This document shows positions 51,103-59,355 of a DNA stretch of 64,000 nt, in pieces. Position 1 is the first letter of the stretch. Each line of letters begins with the position of its first letter. The stretch covers positions 1-64,000 of the forward strand of contig JBFWOJ010000019.1 of assembly GCA_050250575.1 (NCBI GenBank), in the 5' to 3' direction. A program made the position numbers and the translations under genes. The DNA comes from SHVO01 sp050250575 (GTDB taxonomy: Bacteria; Pseudomonadota; Alphaproteobacteria; Rhodospirillales; Rhodospirillaceae). The notes below the pieces were generated by a model. The model worked only from the letters and a program-made list of their open reading frames with translations, did no database searches and was not told where the DNA came from.

Positions 51103-51821
51103 GTGCGCGCGGCCTGGCCGGCGCGTTCGCTGAGGAGCCAATTTCCTGGAAGCGAGGACTTGGCAAGGCAGGCCTTGAAGCTGGACGCCCTCGATCCCGA
51201 GCTTCTGCACCTGTACAGCAACATATTGCCGCGATCGGCAGACCCAGATGAGGCCCTTGCCCTTCGGCAGCAGCTGCGCCAGGTCGAGCCGTTCGTTTCC
51301 GTCTTCAACGCCGTCACGGCGAGGCTCCTGGCGGTTTACGGGCAGCCCGAAGCGGCGCTGGCCATGGCCGAAGCATTGCCCGCCGATTTTCTGCAGCGCT
51401 TCTCCGACCTGGCGCGGCTTTACGCTCGGATGGGACGCACTCAGGACGCTGCCGCCATCCTTCTCGCCGCGCCGGCGCAGGTCTATCCCCCGGCGTGGCC
51501 GCCAGGGCGGCCAGCCTGTTGCGCATGGCGCCGTCGCGCGCCGCCGAGCAGGACCGGACGTTCCTGGAGGAGCTGAAATGGGTGTACGTCAACGTTGGCG
51601 ACGCTGCCGCGGGTTTTCGCTTGATGATGCGAAACGTCGAAGCCGGTTACGATAACCCCGGCGGTTCCACATAATTGTACGACCCCGCCCTTGCACCGAT
51701 GCGCAAGACGGAAGCCTTCAAAGACCTCATGCGCAAGGCCGGCCTCGTCGACTACTGGCGCGCGCGCGGCTGGCCGGACATGTGCCGCCCCGTGGGCGCC
51801 GATGACTTCGAGTGCGACTGA
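51103..51821 (+). pseudogene. Decayed TPR-containing regulatory protein, C-terminal remnant
   Basis: The first part (to about 51480) reads TPR-like sequence such as LKLDALDPELLHLYSNILPR and LARLYARMGRTQDAAAILLA. The continuation is in another frame (EELKWVYVNVGDAAAGFRLM), so there is a frameshift near 51485-51505. A TAA at 51672 interrupts that frame, after which YDPALAPMRKTEAFKDLMRK and LVDYWRARGWPDMCRPVGAD continue to TGA at 51819. This end is typical of winged-helix/adenylate-cyclase proteins with C-terminal TPRs. The N-terminal half is missing. Confidence 0.68.
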
Positions 51822-51844
51822 CCGCTAAGGCCGCTTGATCCCGC

Positions 51845-52015
51845 TCACCCGGCCTTCACGCTGGCGCCGCGATTCTCCGCGACTTTTTTTGCCAGTTCGT
51901 CCCACTCCTGCGCCGCTCGCAGCAGATCGTCCCGCAGCCGGCTGACGTCCTGTCGGTTGGCCAGTTGCCGGAAATAATCCGCCCGTTCGCGAAACGCCGC
52001 CGTTTTGTCGCTCAT
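51845..52015 (-). CDS. Small hypothetical protein
   Basis: A 56 aa soluble protein, MSDKTAAFRERADYFRQLAN then QDVSRLRDDLLRAAQEWDEL and a basic tail. The middle is a predicted amphipathic helix. ATG 52015 was chosen over an earlier frame because the sequence before it has no protein-like composition. Short alphaproteobacterial proteins of this type are common; function unknown. Confidence 0.5.
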   Translation of the reverse strand: MSDKTAAFRERADYFRQLANRQDVSRLRDDLLRAAQEWDELAKKVAENRGASVKAG

Positions 52016-52191
52016 CGATGCCCCGAAGAAAGGAAGTGAGGAAGGAGCGGTGTGCTTAACGGCTTGCGCTGCCGCGCGCCACCAATCTTCGCGGGTGTGG
52101 GCCATGCAAGGGAGTCGCGGCTCCATTGAAGTCGCCGCGCGGGAATAGAATCCCGGCCTGGGCCGTCCATAATACGTGGGGTAAGGCTGTC

Positions 52192-52371
52192 ATGGACGAA
52201 CCTACGCTCTCCGAAAGCGACGCACAGCGTGCAGCGCAAGTGCTGCGCCGCGCATTTGGGGACGGCGCAAAGGCCGTCCTCGAAGACTTGGTCGCGGCAA
52301 CGCCGCCCACGCACAAGGAGGCGCACGCGATTCTACGCACGATCTTGGCGGCGCTCAGCCGCGAGACGTGA
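52192..52371 (+). CDS. Small hypothetical protein
   Basis: A 59 aa acidic, helical protein (MDEPTLSESDAQRAAQVLRR ... HAILRTILAALSRET). It has no signal or cysteine. GTAAGG lies upstream of the ATG. No family recognised; codon use is in line with neighbours. Confidence 0.42.
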   Translation: MDEPTLSESDAQRAAQVLRRAFGDGAKAVLEDLVAATPPTHKEAHAILRTILAALSRET

Positions 52372-52859
52372 GGGTCAACGGCGCGGCGGCTGTGCGCCGC
52401 CCGTGGCGCTGGTGCCGGGCTCCCGATCGACCCGCCGCGCGCGCCGTCCTTCAGCCGGCGCATCCCCGCGAGCGCGAAAGCCAGCAGAAGCAGGATTGAT
52501 TATGCACGTGGCGGCTCTTTCCGCGTGTGCAAGAGCATGGGCTCTCGCGCCATGAACCGGAGGCGACGCGTGCGCGACGCTGCATACGGCCGAAGAAGTA
52601 GATTCTCCGGCTTGTCCCTCGCTGCGTAGCTCCCAGCGGGCAACGGCGAAGACGGACGAGGGGGCATACGGGCGCCGCGATATTTTCATCATCCTCCGGC
52701 AAGGAGCGGCGTGCAGCCGAGCGGCGAGACCGGGGGATCCATTTTGTTGCGGATGAGCGTGTTCGCATCCGCTGCGACCGGGTGCTTGATTCGCTTTGAT
52801 GTGCTCGGGCTCAGCGACATGCCCCGACACGCGGCGCAGGAACCTCCGTCACGTCTCTA
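52372..52859. other. Non-coding stretch before the DUF3987 gene
   Basis: I see no convincing gene in this roughly 490-nt interval on either strand. Reading frames present are short or of random composition. One minus-strand stretch at about 52450-52500 reads LLLLAFALAGMRRLKDG, resembling a membrane anchor end, but has no start or body. The interval may hold remains of a lost gene. It ends at the DUF3987 promoter. Confidence 0.4.
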
Positions 52860-52887
52860 TTGACAACGTATCCATATGGTATACAAT
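52860..52887 (+). promoter_or_regulatory. Promoter of the DUF3987 gene, with internal palindrome
   Basis: TTGACA (52860-52865) and TACAAT (52882-52887) are separated by 16 bp, a near-consensus housekeeping promoter, rare in this GC-rich segment. CCATATGG (52872-52879), a perfect 8-bp palindrome, lies between them and could be an operator. AGGAGG at 52912-52917 and the ATG at 52929 follow at proper distance. Confidence 0.62.
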
Positions 52888-52928
52888 GTCCCCATTTAGA
52901 TGTCAATGCCCAGGAGGGGCCGAATCGA

Positions 52929-54404
52929 ATGGCGCCTATTCCCAAGCCCGCCCCGTCGCCGCAATCGGCGCACGCCAACGCCAGTGCGCCGCCCTCGGTG
53001 CCGCGCTCCCAATTCCCCGCCGGCGCCCTTGGCCCCCACATCGGCGGCGCGGCTTCCGCCGTCGCCGCGTGTACCCAAGCCCCGCTTGAACTCGTCGCGC
53101 ACCATCTGCTCACCCTTGCCGCCATGCCGGTCCAGCGCCTCGTTTCCGTCCGCCTTCCCACCGGCGGCGTGCAGCCGGTCTCCTGCTATTTCCTCACCAT
53201 CGCCGGCGCGGGCGAGGGCCGCAGCGCCGCCGAGCGCATGTGCGTCGCGCCCGTGCGCTTTTGGGAGCAACGCTTTGCGCCCCCCGCCGCGTCTCTCATC
53301 GGCATGAAGGCGATCGACATCAATAAAGACGCCGTCTGGCCGGGCCATCCGGACTGGAATCCGGACAAACCCTTCCTGCGCATCCGGCATCTTGGCCCGC
53401 CGCCTCAACTCGCGGCCGCCAAACCGTCGAAGGCCTTCGAATTCGACCAGATATTCCTGTGTCCGGTCCGGTCCGGAATCAACGACCGCTACGATCGCTA
53501 CGCCCGCTTCGGTCGCCGCAGCGGCCTGTTCGCCGGCGTCGCAGCGGACCTGCTCACGCCGTCCTGTGCACGGCGCAACGAAGCCGTCAGCCTCAGCGCG
53601 CTGTGGGACGGCCGGGCCGGCCTCGACAACTTCTCCCTTGAACCGCGCCTCTCCCTCCATCTTGTCGCGACGCCGGGCGAGGGGATTGCGCTCCTGCGCG
53701 CGCCCGAGGTCGCCGAGTCAGGCCTTTTGGGCCGTCTCCTTACCGTGTACCCGGCCTCGCGCATTGGCGCGCGGTCGTTCCATCTGGGCGACGGCGCTCC
53801 GCCGCCGGAGCTCGAAGCGCTGCACGCGCTTCTCACCGATCTCTACGCACGCCAGGCCGCCATGGAAACCCGCGTCCTTCCGCTGGCCGCGCCCGCGCAG
53901 GAAACCTGGTTTGCTTTCGCCCGTGAATGCGAGGCGGCGATGGCGGAAGGCGGCGCCTTCGCCGCGATCCGCGGCCTTGCCGGCCATCTCGCCGAGCACG
54001 CCGTGCGTCTTGCCGCGATCACCGCGCTGCTCGAGGATCCCTCGCGCGAGGAGATTGACGCGCCTGCCCTCGATCGCGGCATTGCGCTCGCGCGCTTCTA
54101 TGCGATGGAAGCGTTGCGGCTCGCTGACGTACCGGTCCCGCTGCCCGCGGGCGACGCCATCATCGGCGCGCTTCAGGTGTGGCTTGAGCGCAAATACGCC
54201 GGCCGCGAGATCACGTTGCGGGAGGTTTATTCTTCAGGCCCCGCGTCCTTGCGCCGGTCCGCCAGCGCGGAGCGTGCGATGCGCCAAATGGAGTTGCTCG
54301 GCCTCGCCGAGCGGCTGAAGCCCGCGCCGGAGACCCATGGCAATGCCGGGTTGCGCTGGCGCATTTTCGCCGGCGGCAAAAATCTGCAGCAATCTGCCGC
54401 ATGA
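52929..54404 (+). CDS. DUF3987 (YfjI-like) protein
   Basis: A 491 aa protein of the DUF3987 family, found mainly in prophage and integrated-element contexts and related to primase/helicase-type ATPases. It shows HLLTLAAMPVQRLVSVRLPT and a loop IAGAGEGRSAAERM in place of the usual GERKS type P-loop, then ARFGRRSGLFAGVAADLLTP. The C-terminal domain ends with a helix-turn-helix-like SLRRSASAERAMRQMELLGL. No integrase, portal or att site is adjacent, so it is either a stranded element gene or a domesticated one. Confidence 0.72.
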   Translation: MAPIPKPAPSPQSAHANASAPPSVPRSQFPAGALGPHIGGAASAVAACTQAPLELVAHHLLTLAAMPVQRLVSVRLPTGGVQPVSCYFLTIAGAGEGRSAAERMCVAPVRFWEQRFAPPAASLIGMKAIDINKDAVWPGHPDWNPDKPFLRIRHLGPPPQLAAAKPSKAFEFDQIFLCPVRSGINDRYDRYARFGRRSGLFAGVAADLLTPSCARRNEAVSLSALWDGRAGLDNFSLEPRLSLHLVATPGEGIALLRAPEVAESGLLGRLLTVYPASRIGARSFHLGDGAPPPELEALHALLTDLYARQAAMETRVLPLAAPAQETWFAFARECEAAMAEGGAFAAIRGLAGHLAEHAVRLAAITALLEDPSREEIDAPALDRGIALARFYAMEALRLADVPVPLPAGDAIIGALQVWLERKYAGREITLREVYSSGPASLRRSASAERAMRQMELLGLAERLKPAPETHGNAGLRWRIFAGGKNLQQSAA

Positions 54405-54427
54405 GTGCCGCATGGCTCTTGCGGCAG
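54394..54427. repeat. Hairpin overlapping the DUF3987 stop codon
   Basis: CTGCCGCA (54394-54401) pairs with TGCGGCAG (54420-54427) across an 18-nt loop that contains the stop codon and another CCGCATG unit. The neighbouring sequence repeats CTGCCGCA once more. It may stabilise the 3' end of the transcript. Confidence 0.4.
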
Positions 54428-54510
54428 CCAAGCTGTTGCCCATCCTGGGAAATCTGGAATCTGCCGCACGGAATCCGCCGCATTGCGAATGCGCGGACGC
54501 CTCAAAGAAA

Positions 54511-54537
54511 AAGGGCCGGATCAACCGGCCCTTTCTT
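54511..54537. terminator. Bidirectional intrinsic terminator between DUF3987 and coxC
   Basis: AAGGGCCGG, a 5-nt ATCAA loop and CCGGCCCTT form a perfect 9-bp stem. It is preceded by A-rich AAAGAAAA and followed by TTTCTT, so it has a T-run in both directions. It serves the rightward DUF3987 gene and the leftward cox operon, which converge here. Confidence 0.82.
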
Positions 54538-54591
54538 GTCGCTCAATCCACAGGACCGAAGTCCTGCGCAGCTCCGCGCAACGGAGCAGGA

Positions 54592-55425
54592 TCAGCCCGC
54601 TGTGAACGTGCGGATCGGCAGGCCCAGGAGCCAATAGACCCACACGAACAGGAACAGCCACACCACGTCGACGAAGTGCCAGTACCAGGCCGCCGCCTGG
54701 AAGCCGATGTGCTTGTGCGGCTGGAACTGGTTGTTCAGCGCGCGGAAGCCGCAGACGGTCAGGAACACGGTCCCGACGAACACGTGGAAGCCGTGGAAGC
54801 CCGTCGCCAGGTAGAAGGTCGACGGGTACACGCCTTCGGTCAGCTTGAACGAGGCGTGCACATATTCGTAGGCCTGCAGCCCGAGGAACAGCGCGCCGAG
54901 GAACGCGGTGATGAAGATCCACTTCGCGGCTTTCTGGTTGTTGCCTTCTTCGATGTAGATGTGCGCGCGCGTCACCGTACCGCCGGAGGTCAGCAGGATG
55001 ACGGTGTTGTAGAACGGCAGCTCCCACGCATCGAGCGGGGTGATGCCCTGCGGCGGCCACTGCAGCGTCGAGGTCGAGAAGCCCAGCGCGTTGTGGAAGA
55101 ACGCCCAGAAGAACGCGACGAAGAACATCACTTCCGAGGCGATGAACAGCACCATGCCCATGCGCAGGCCGTGGCTGACCTCCTCGGTGTGCGCCTTCTC
55201 CACCACCGACTCGCGCACCACGTCGCGCCACCACATCCACATGGTCAGGATCACCAGCACGAAGCCCGGCAGCAGCTTGAAGATGCCCGGCTCCATGCCG
55301 AACACCGGCACCTTGTGGAAGTACAGGATCGCGCCGATGGCGAGGACGAGGCCGCCGAAGGCGCCCAGCGCCGGCCACGGGCTCGGGTTGACCATGTGGA
55401 AATGATGTTTGGCGTGGGCGCTCAT
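54592..55425 (-). CDS. coxC: Cytochrome c oxidase subunit III
   Basis: Seven-helix structural subunit of the aa3-type oxidase (277 aa). MVNPSPWPALGAFGG marks the N-terminal region, FFVAFFWAFFHNALGF holds conserved residues around helix 3, and GFHGFHVFVGTVFLTV and AWYWHFVDVVWLFLFVWVYW are typical C-terminal helices. It is the last gene of the leftward operon, 24 nt after ctaG. The terminator at 54511-54537 follows. Confidence 0.96.
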   Translation of the reverse strand: MSAHAKHHFHMVNPSPWPALGAFGGLVLAIGAILYFHKVPVFGMEPGIFKLLPGFVLVILTMWMWWRDVVRESVVEKAHTEEVSHGLRMGMVLFIASEVMFFVAFFWAFFHNALGFSTSTLQWPPQGITPLDAWELPFYNTVILLTSGGTVTRAHIYIEEGNNQKAAKWIFITAFLGALFLGLQAYEYVHASFKLTEGVYPSTFYLATGFHGFHVFVGTVFLTVCGFRALNNQFQPHKHIGFQAAAWYWHFVDVVWLFLFVWVYWLLGLPIRTFTAG

Positions 55426-55449
55426 GGAAACTATTCCCTCTGTCTCGCG

Positions 55450-56070
55450 CTAATTTGTGGTCTCGCGGGCCTCGAGCGAGGCGCGCTTCATCGGTTCGTT
55501 TTTGTCTTCGGCGCTGCCTTCCACCGGAAATCCGTCCTTGGAACGGAAGAAGGTGTAGGACAGCGTGATCGTCTTCACTTCTTCGGTATGCTCGTCGCTG
55601 GCCAGCGCAGGATCGACGTAATAGGTCACGCCGAACTGCATCGTCTGGCCGGGCTGCAGCGTCTGCTCCTGGAAGCAGAAGCACTCGATCTTGTTGAAGT
55701 ATTGCCCGATCTTGTCGGGCGTGACGTTGAAGGTCGCCGTGCCGGTGGAGGGCGTATCGCCGATATTGGTGGCGGTGTAGTGCACCACCACGGTCTCGCC
55801 CAGGTTCGCCGTCACCTGCGGCTGCGCCGGCTTGAAACGCCATTGCAGCTGCGGATCGGTGTTGGCATCGAAGCGCACCGTGATCGGGCGGTCGATGGCC
55901 TGGGTCGTGTTCTCGGTTTTGATCTGCGGATCCCCGCCGATGCCGATCGCGCGGCAGAAGGCGTCGTAATAAGGCACGAGCGCAAACGCCGATCCGATCA
56001 TCACCGCCGCTCCCCCGAGGGAGAGCGCGGCGACGCGGAAGTTCCGGCGTTTCAAATCGGGCTGGGCCAT
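55450..56070 (-). CDS. ctaG: Cytochrome c oxidase assembly protein CtaG (Cox11)
   Basis: Membrane-anchored copper chaperone that delivers CuB to subunit I (206 aa). One N-terminal helix (FRVAALSLGGAAVMIGSAFA) is followed by a periplasmic immunoglobulin-like domain. The copper-binding motif is in FNKIECFCFQEQTLQPGQ (CFCF). It lies between coxA and coxC, the usual alphaproteobacterial place, with gaps of 24 nt on both sides. Confidence 0.95.
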   Translation of the reverse strand: MAQPDLKRRNFRVAALSLGGAAVMIGSAFALVPYYDAFCRAIGIGGDPQIKTENTTQAIDRPITVRFDANTDPQLQWRFKPAQPQVTANLGETVVVHYTATNIGDTPSTGTATFNVTPDKIGQYFNKIECFCFQEQTLQPGQTMQFGVTYYVDPALASDEHTEEVKTITLSYTFFRSKDGFPVEGSAEDKNEPMKRASLEARETTN

Positions 56071-56094
56071 GTCCTTTCGTGCCTTGCCGTCAGG

Positions 56095-57750
56095 TTACTC
56101 GGCCGGATGCGCGGCGGCGCGGGCCAGCACAGGCGGCTCCTCGAAGGTGTGGAACGGCGCCGGCGAGGGCACGGTCCACTCGAGGGTCGTGGCGCCTTCG
56201 CCCCACGGGTTCGCCACCGACTTCTTGCCCCAGAACATGCTGTGCACCGCCATCACCAGGAAGAAGACCGACGAGCCGCCGGCGACGAACGCGCCGATGC
56301 TCGAGATGTAGTTCCAGTCGGCGAACACGTCCGGATAGTCGATGTAGCGGCGCGGCATGCCGGCAAGGCCGAGGAAGTGCTGCGGGAAGAAGGTCAGGTT
56401 CACGCCGATGAAGGTCGTCCAGAAGTGAAGCTGGCCGGCCCACTCGGGGAACACGCGGCCCGTCATCTTGTCGTGCCAGTAGTAATAGGCCGCGAAGATC
56501 GCGAACACGGCGCCCAGCGACAGCACGTAGTGGAAGTGCGCGACGACGTAATAGGTGTCGTGCATCACGATATCCATGCCGGCGTTGGCCAGCACGACGC
56601 CGGTGACGCCGCCGACCGTGAACAGGAAGATGAAGCCCACCGCCCAAACCATCGGCGTGCGGAACGAGATCGAGCCGCCCCACATGGTCGCGATCCACGA
56701 GAAGATCTTGATGCCCGTGGGTACCGCGATCGCCATCGTCACGGCGATGAAATAGGCGCGGTAATTGACGTTCATGCCCACCGTGTACATGTGGTGCGCC
56801 CACACGACGAAACCGACGACGCCGATCGAGGCCATGGCGTAGGCCATGCCGAGATAGCCGAACACCGGCTTGCGCGAGAAGGTCGAGACGATGTGGCTGA
56901 CGATGCCGAACGCCGGCAGGATCATGATGTACACTTCGGGGTGTCCGAAGAACCAGAACAGGTGCTGCCACAGCAGGGGGTCGCCGCCGCCGCGCTGATC
57001 GAAGAAAGCGGTGCCGAAGTTGCGGTCCACCAGCAGCATGGTCAGCGCGCCGGCCAGAACCGGGATCGCGAGCAGAAGCAGGATCGCGGTGATCAGCGTC
57101 GCCCACACGAACAGCGGCATCTTGTGCATCGTCATGCCGGGTGCGCGCATATTGAAGATCGTGGTGATGAAGTTGGTCGCGCCCAGGATCGAGGACGCTC
57201 CCGCCAGGTGCAGCGACAGGATCGCGAAGTCGACAGCAAGCCCAGGCTCGCCGGCGTTTCCGGACAGCGGCGGATAAAGCGTCCAGCCGGTGCCGGCGCC
57301 GCCCGAGAGCATGGAAAGGACGAGCAGGATCAGGGCCGGCGGCATCAGCCAGAACGAGATGTTGTTCATGCGCGGGAAGGCCATGTCCGGCGCGCCGATC
57401 ATCATCGGCATCATCCAGTTCCCGAACCCGCCGATCAGCGCGGGCATCACCACGAAGAACACCATCAGCAGCGCGTGCGCGGTGACGACGACATTATAGA
57501 AGTGCTTGTCGGTGATGAAGTCGAGGCCGGGCGTCGCCAGCTCCGCGCGGATCATCATCGAAAGACCCCCGCCCACCAGCGAGGAGATCACCGCGAACAC
57601 CAGGTACATCGTGCCGATGTCCTTGTGGTTGGTGGAATAGAGCCAGCGGGTGATGCCCGTCGGCGTGTGGTGATCGTCGTGGTGGTCGCCGTGGCCGTGG
57701 GTGGCACCGTGCGTGGCGTGACCTGCCGGGGCGGAATGAGCAGCACTCAT
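56095..57750 (-). CDS. coxA: Cytochrome c oxidase subunit I
   Basis: Catalytic subunit of the aa3 oxidase (551 aa). The CuB/heme ligands and cross-linked Tyr are in FGHPEVYIMILPAFG, VWAHHMYTVGMNV and AHFHYVLSLGAVFA. The K- and D-channel regions look normal. The N-terminal 28 residues contain nine histidines (H5, H11, H14, H18, H20, H23, H24, H27, H28), an unusual metal-binding-like tail before the first helix. It is 27 nt after coxB. Confidence 0.97.
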   Translation of the reverse strand: MSAAHSAPAGHATHGATHGHGDHHDDHHTPTGITRWLYSTNHKDIGTMYLVFAVISSLVGGGLSMMIRAELATPGLDFITDKHFYNVVVTAHALLMVFFVVMPALIGGFGNWMMPMMIGAPDMAFPRMNNISFWLMPPALILLVLSMLSGGAGTGWTLYPPLSGNAGEPGLAVDFAILSLHLAGASSILGATNFITTIFNMRAPGMTMHKMPLFVWATLITAILLLLAIPVLAGALTMLLVDRNFGTAFFDQRGGGDPLLWQHLFWFFGHPEVYIMILPAFGIVSHIVSTFSRKPVFGYLGMAYAMASIGVVGFVVWAHHMYTVGMNVNYRAYFIAVTMAIAVPTGIKIFSWIATMWGGSISFRTPMVWAVGFIFLFTVGGVTGVVLANAGMDIVMHDTYYVVAHFHYVLSLGAVFAIFAAYYYWHDKMTGRVFPEWAGQLHFWTTFIGVNLTFFPQHFLGLAGMPRRYIDYPDVFADWNYISSIGAFVAGGSSVFFLVMAVHSMFWGKKSVANPWGEGATTLEWTVPSPAPFHTFEEPPVLARAAAHPAE

Positions 57751-57777
57751 GGGAGTCTTTCTCCGGGAAACGTAATC

Positions 57778-58623
57778 TTAGTTGGCCGACGCGAGCTTGG
57801 TATCGGAGGCGGCGGGCGCGAGGCCGGCTTTTTCCTGCTCGACCCAGCGCTGGTATTCTTCGCGGCTCACCGCATCGACGACGATCGGCATGTAGGAATG
57901 ATCGACGCCGCACAGCTCCGAGCACTGGCCGTAGTAGCGGCCGGGCTTGGTGATGTGGGTCCAGGTCTCGTTGACGCGGCCCGGCATGTTGTCGAGCTTC
58001 ACGCCAAAGGCCGGCACCGTCCAGGCGTGGATCACGTCGTTGGCGGTGAACAGAAGGCGGATATTGGTGTTGATCGGCAGCACGACGTGGCGGTCGGTCT
58101 CCAGCAGGCGGTGCTGGCCCGCCTTGACGTCGATCTCGGCGTCGGGGATCGCAATCGCGTCGAACGAGATGCCGGCGTCCACATATTCATACGACCAGAA
58201 CCACTGGTTGCCGGTGATCTTCAGGGTCATCTCGGCTTCGTTGGTGCGGTCCAGGTGATAAAGGATCCGGTAGGAAGGCACGGCGATCGACACCAGGATG
58301 AACACCGGAACCACCGTCCAGATCACTTCGACCAGGGTGTTGTGCGACCACTTCGCCGGCACCGGGTTGGCCTTCTCGTTGTAGCGCACGATGCACCAGA
58401 CCAGCAGCGCGAGCACGAACAGGCTGATCACCGCGCACACCCAGATCAAAAGGGTGTGGAAGTCGTAGAGCATCTCCGCTTGCGGGGTTGCCGGGGTCTG
58501 AAGGTTGAGCTGCCAGCGCTTCGGGAAGGAAGGGGTGGGCATTGGCTCGGCAGCAAGCGCGGAGCCTCCCATGGAAAGGACGCTCGATACGAAGGCGGCG
58601 ATCGCCAATGTCACTCGACTCAC
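57778..58623 (-). CDS. coxB: Cytochrome c oxidase subunit II
   Basis: Carries the CuA centre that accepts electrons from cytochrome c (281 aa from GTG 58623). A signal peptide (ending GGSALA) is followed by two helices and the cupredoxin domain. CuA ligands are in GQCSELCGVDHSYMP and HAWTVPAFGVKLDNMPGRVN. GGAG lies 9 nt before the GTG. The frame is open far upstream without protein character. First gene of the leftward cox operon. Confidence 0.94.
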   Translation of the reverse strand: MSRVTLAIAAFVSSVLSMGGSALAAEPMPTPSFPKRWQLNLQTPATPQAEMLYDFHTLLIWVCAVISLFVLALLVWCIVRYNEKANPVPAKWSHNTLVEVIWTVVPVFILVSIAVPSYRILYHLDRTNEAEMTLKITGNQWFWSYEYVDAGISFDAIAIPDAEIDVKAGQHRLLETDRHVVLPINTNIRLLFTANDVIHAWTVPAFGVKLDNMPGRVNETWTHITKPGRYYGQCSELCGVDHSYMPIVVDAVSREEYQRWVEQEKAGLAPAASDTKLASAN

Positions 58624-58952
58624 ACTCTGTCTCCATTGCAACCCAGCGGACGGGCCCCGTTTAAGCGCCTGCGCCAAGTGGTTCAACCGATATTTTTTGG
58701 GCGTTTGCAAATTCCCCTGCTGCGCCAATGGGTTCCGAAGAATCCCCTCACGCTGCCCCGCGCGGACATTAGCCGAACGGTGATGGGAGGTAAAGGTAAA
58801 GCCCTGTGTAAACAGTGGCTTGTTAACCCTTTCGACGCACGCGCGTTTTCGCGATGTCACCTGTGCGCGCTGGCAACGCGCAAAGGGTTTAACTCGACCG
58901 CCCGGTCGGCTAGACAGGCAGGTCCATGACCTGCGCGTGTTAGGAGTAATTG
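58624..58952. other. Divergent promoter region between coxB and the rightward cox-assembly genes
   Basis: No gene is seen in this 329-nt interval. It contains an imperfect inverted repeat (GTTAACCCTTT at 58822-58832 with AAAGGGTTTAAC at 58882-58893), a small hairpin (CGACCG-CC-CGGTCG, 58895-58908) and the palindrome at 58918-58934. The stretch CGATATTTTTTGGGCGTTTG near 58689-58710 is AT-rich and may be part of the coxB promoter. Confidence 0.5.
58918..58934. promoter_or_regulatory. Perfect 17-bp palindrome upstream of the small cox-linked protein
   Basis: GCAGGTC-CAT-GACCTGC is a perfect 7-bp inverted repeat with a 3-bp spacer, ending 18 bp before the GTG start at 58953. Its symmetry and location fit a repressor operator or a leader hairpin overlapping the ribosome site. 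The regulator is unknown. Confidence 0.5.
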
Positions 58953-59099
58953 GTGAACGCAACTCCGTCCGATCGTTCCGAAGAGGCCAGGCAAAAAGCC
59001 GCCCGCCGCCGCGCCATCGTCGTCGGCCTCATCCTCGTGGGCATTTCTCTCTTCATGTATGTCAGCTTCATCGTCAAAACGGCGGTGAGGGGACCGTGA
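58953..59099 (+). CDS. Small single-helix membrane protein linked to cytochrome oxidase genes
   Basis: A 48 aa protein, MNATPSDRSEEARQKAARRR then a membrane helix AIVVGLILVGISLFMYVSFI and VKTAVRGP. The layout (charged N-terminus, one helix, no cysteine) matches the small CoxF-type proteins found between ctaB and ctaG in alphaproteobacterial oxidase loci. Start is GTG with GGAG 8 nt upstream; a TTG directly precedes it. Probably an assembly or accessory factor. Confidence 0.6.
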   Translation: MNATPSDRSEEARQKAARRRAIVVGLILVGISLFMYVSFIVKTAVRGP

Positions 59100-59158
59100 G
59101 AGACGGACGCGCTGACGCGCGACTTCTTCCTCCGTCTTGCCTCCGCGAAAGGATCGGG

Positions 59159-59243
59159 CTCGGCTTACCAATGTCCGGTGTCCTCCTAGGCCCGAAGGGC
59201 CGAGGATCGAGAGCGGTCGAGGTCGGCTTACCCATTTCCGATG
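59159..59243. repeat. Degenerate REP arm within a 63-bp imperfect tandem duplication
   Basis: The segment beginning TCGGCTTACC at 59160 recurs at 59223, so the first 63 bp and the following unit are imperfect copies. Each carries a hairpin with stem GGCCC-GAA-GGGCC (59189-59201 in copy 1). Copy 1 arm is 59181-59211. The unit belongs to the same family as the element at 59244-59340. Confidence 0.72.
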
Positions 59244-59340
59244 TCATCCTTGGCCCGAAGGGCCGAGGATCCAGGGGTGTTTGTTTTGTGGTTTATATAA
59301 CAAAAACTGCTGGATCCTCGCGGCTTCGCCGCACCGATGA
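59244..59340. repeat. BIME-like element: two inverted 31-nt hairpin arms
   Basis: The left arm (59244-59274) and the reverse complement of the right arm (59310-59340) align over 31 nt. Both begin TCATC, have GAA as hairpin loop and end GAGGATCCAG. The stem between differs but pairing is kept: left GGCCC-GAA-GGGCC, right GCGGC-GAA-GCCGC. Between the arms lies an AT-rich 35 bp with GTTTATATAACAAAAAC. It sits just upstream of the DUF420 gene. Confidence 0.8.
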
Positions 59341-59355
59341 CCGCGCGGTGCTTCA

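Noticed and set aside
52450..52500. LLLLAFALAGMRRLKDG on the minus strand as a PEP-CTERM-type anchor
   Set aside because: There is no start codon, protein body or PEP-like motif upstream in that frame.
54337..58929. A 1530-codon open frame on the plus strand
   Set aside because: It is antisense to coxC, ctaG, coxA and coxB, whose sequences are highly conserved. The translation has no recognisable domain.
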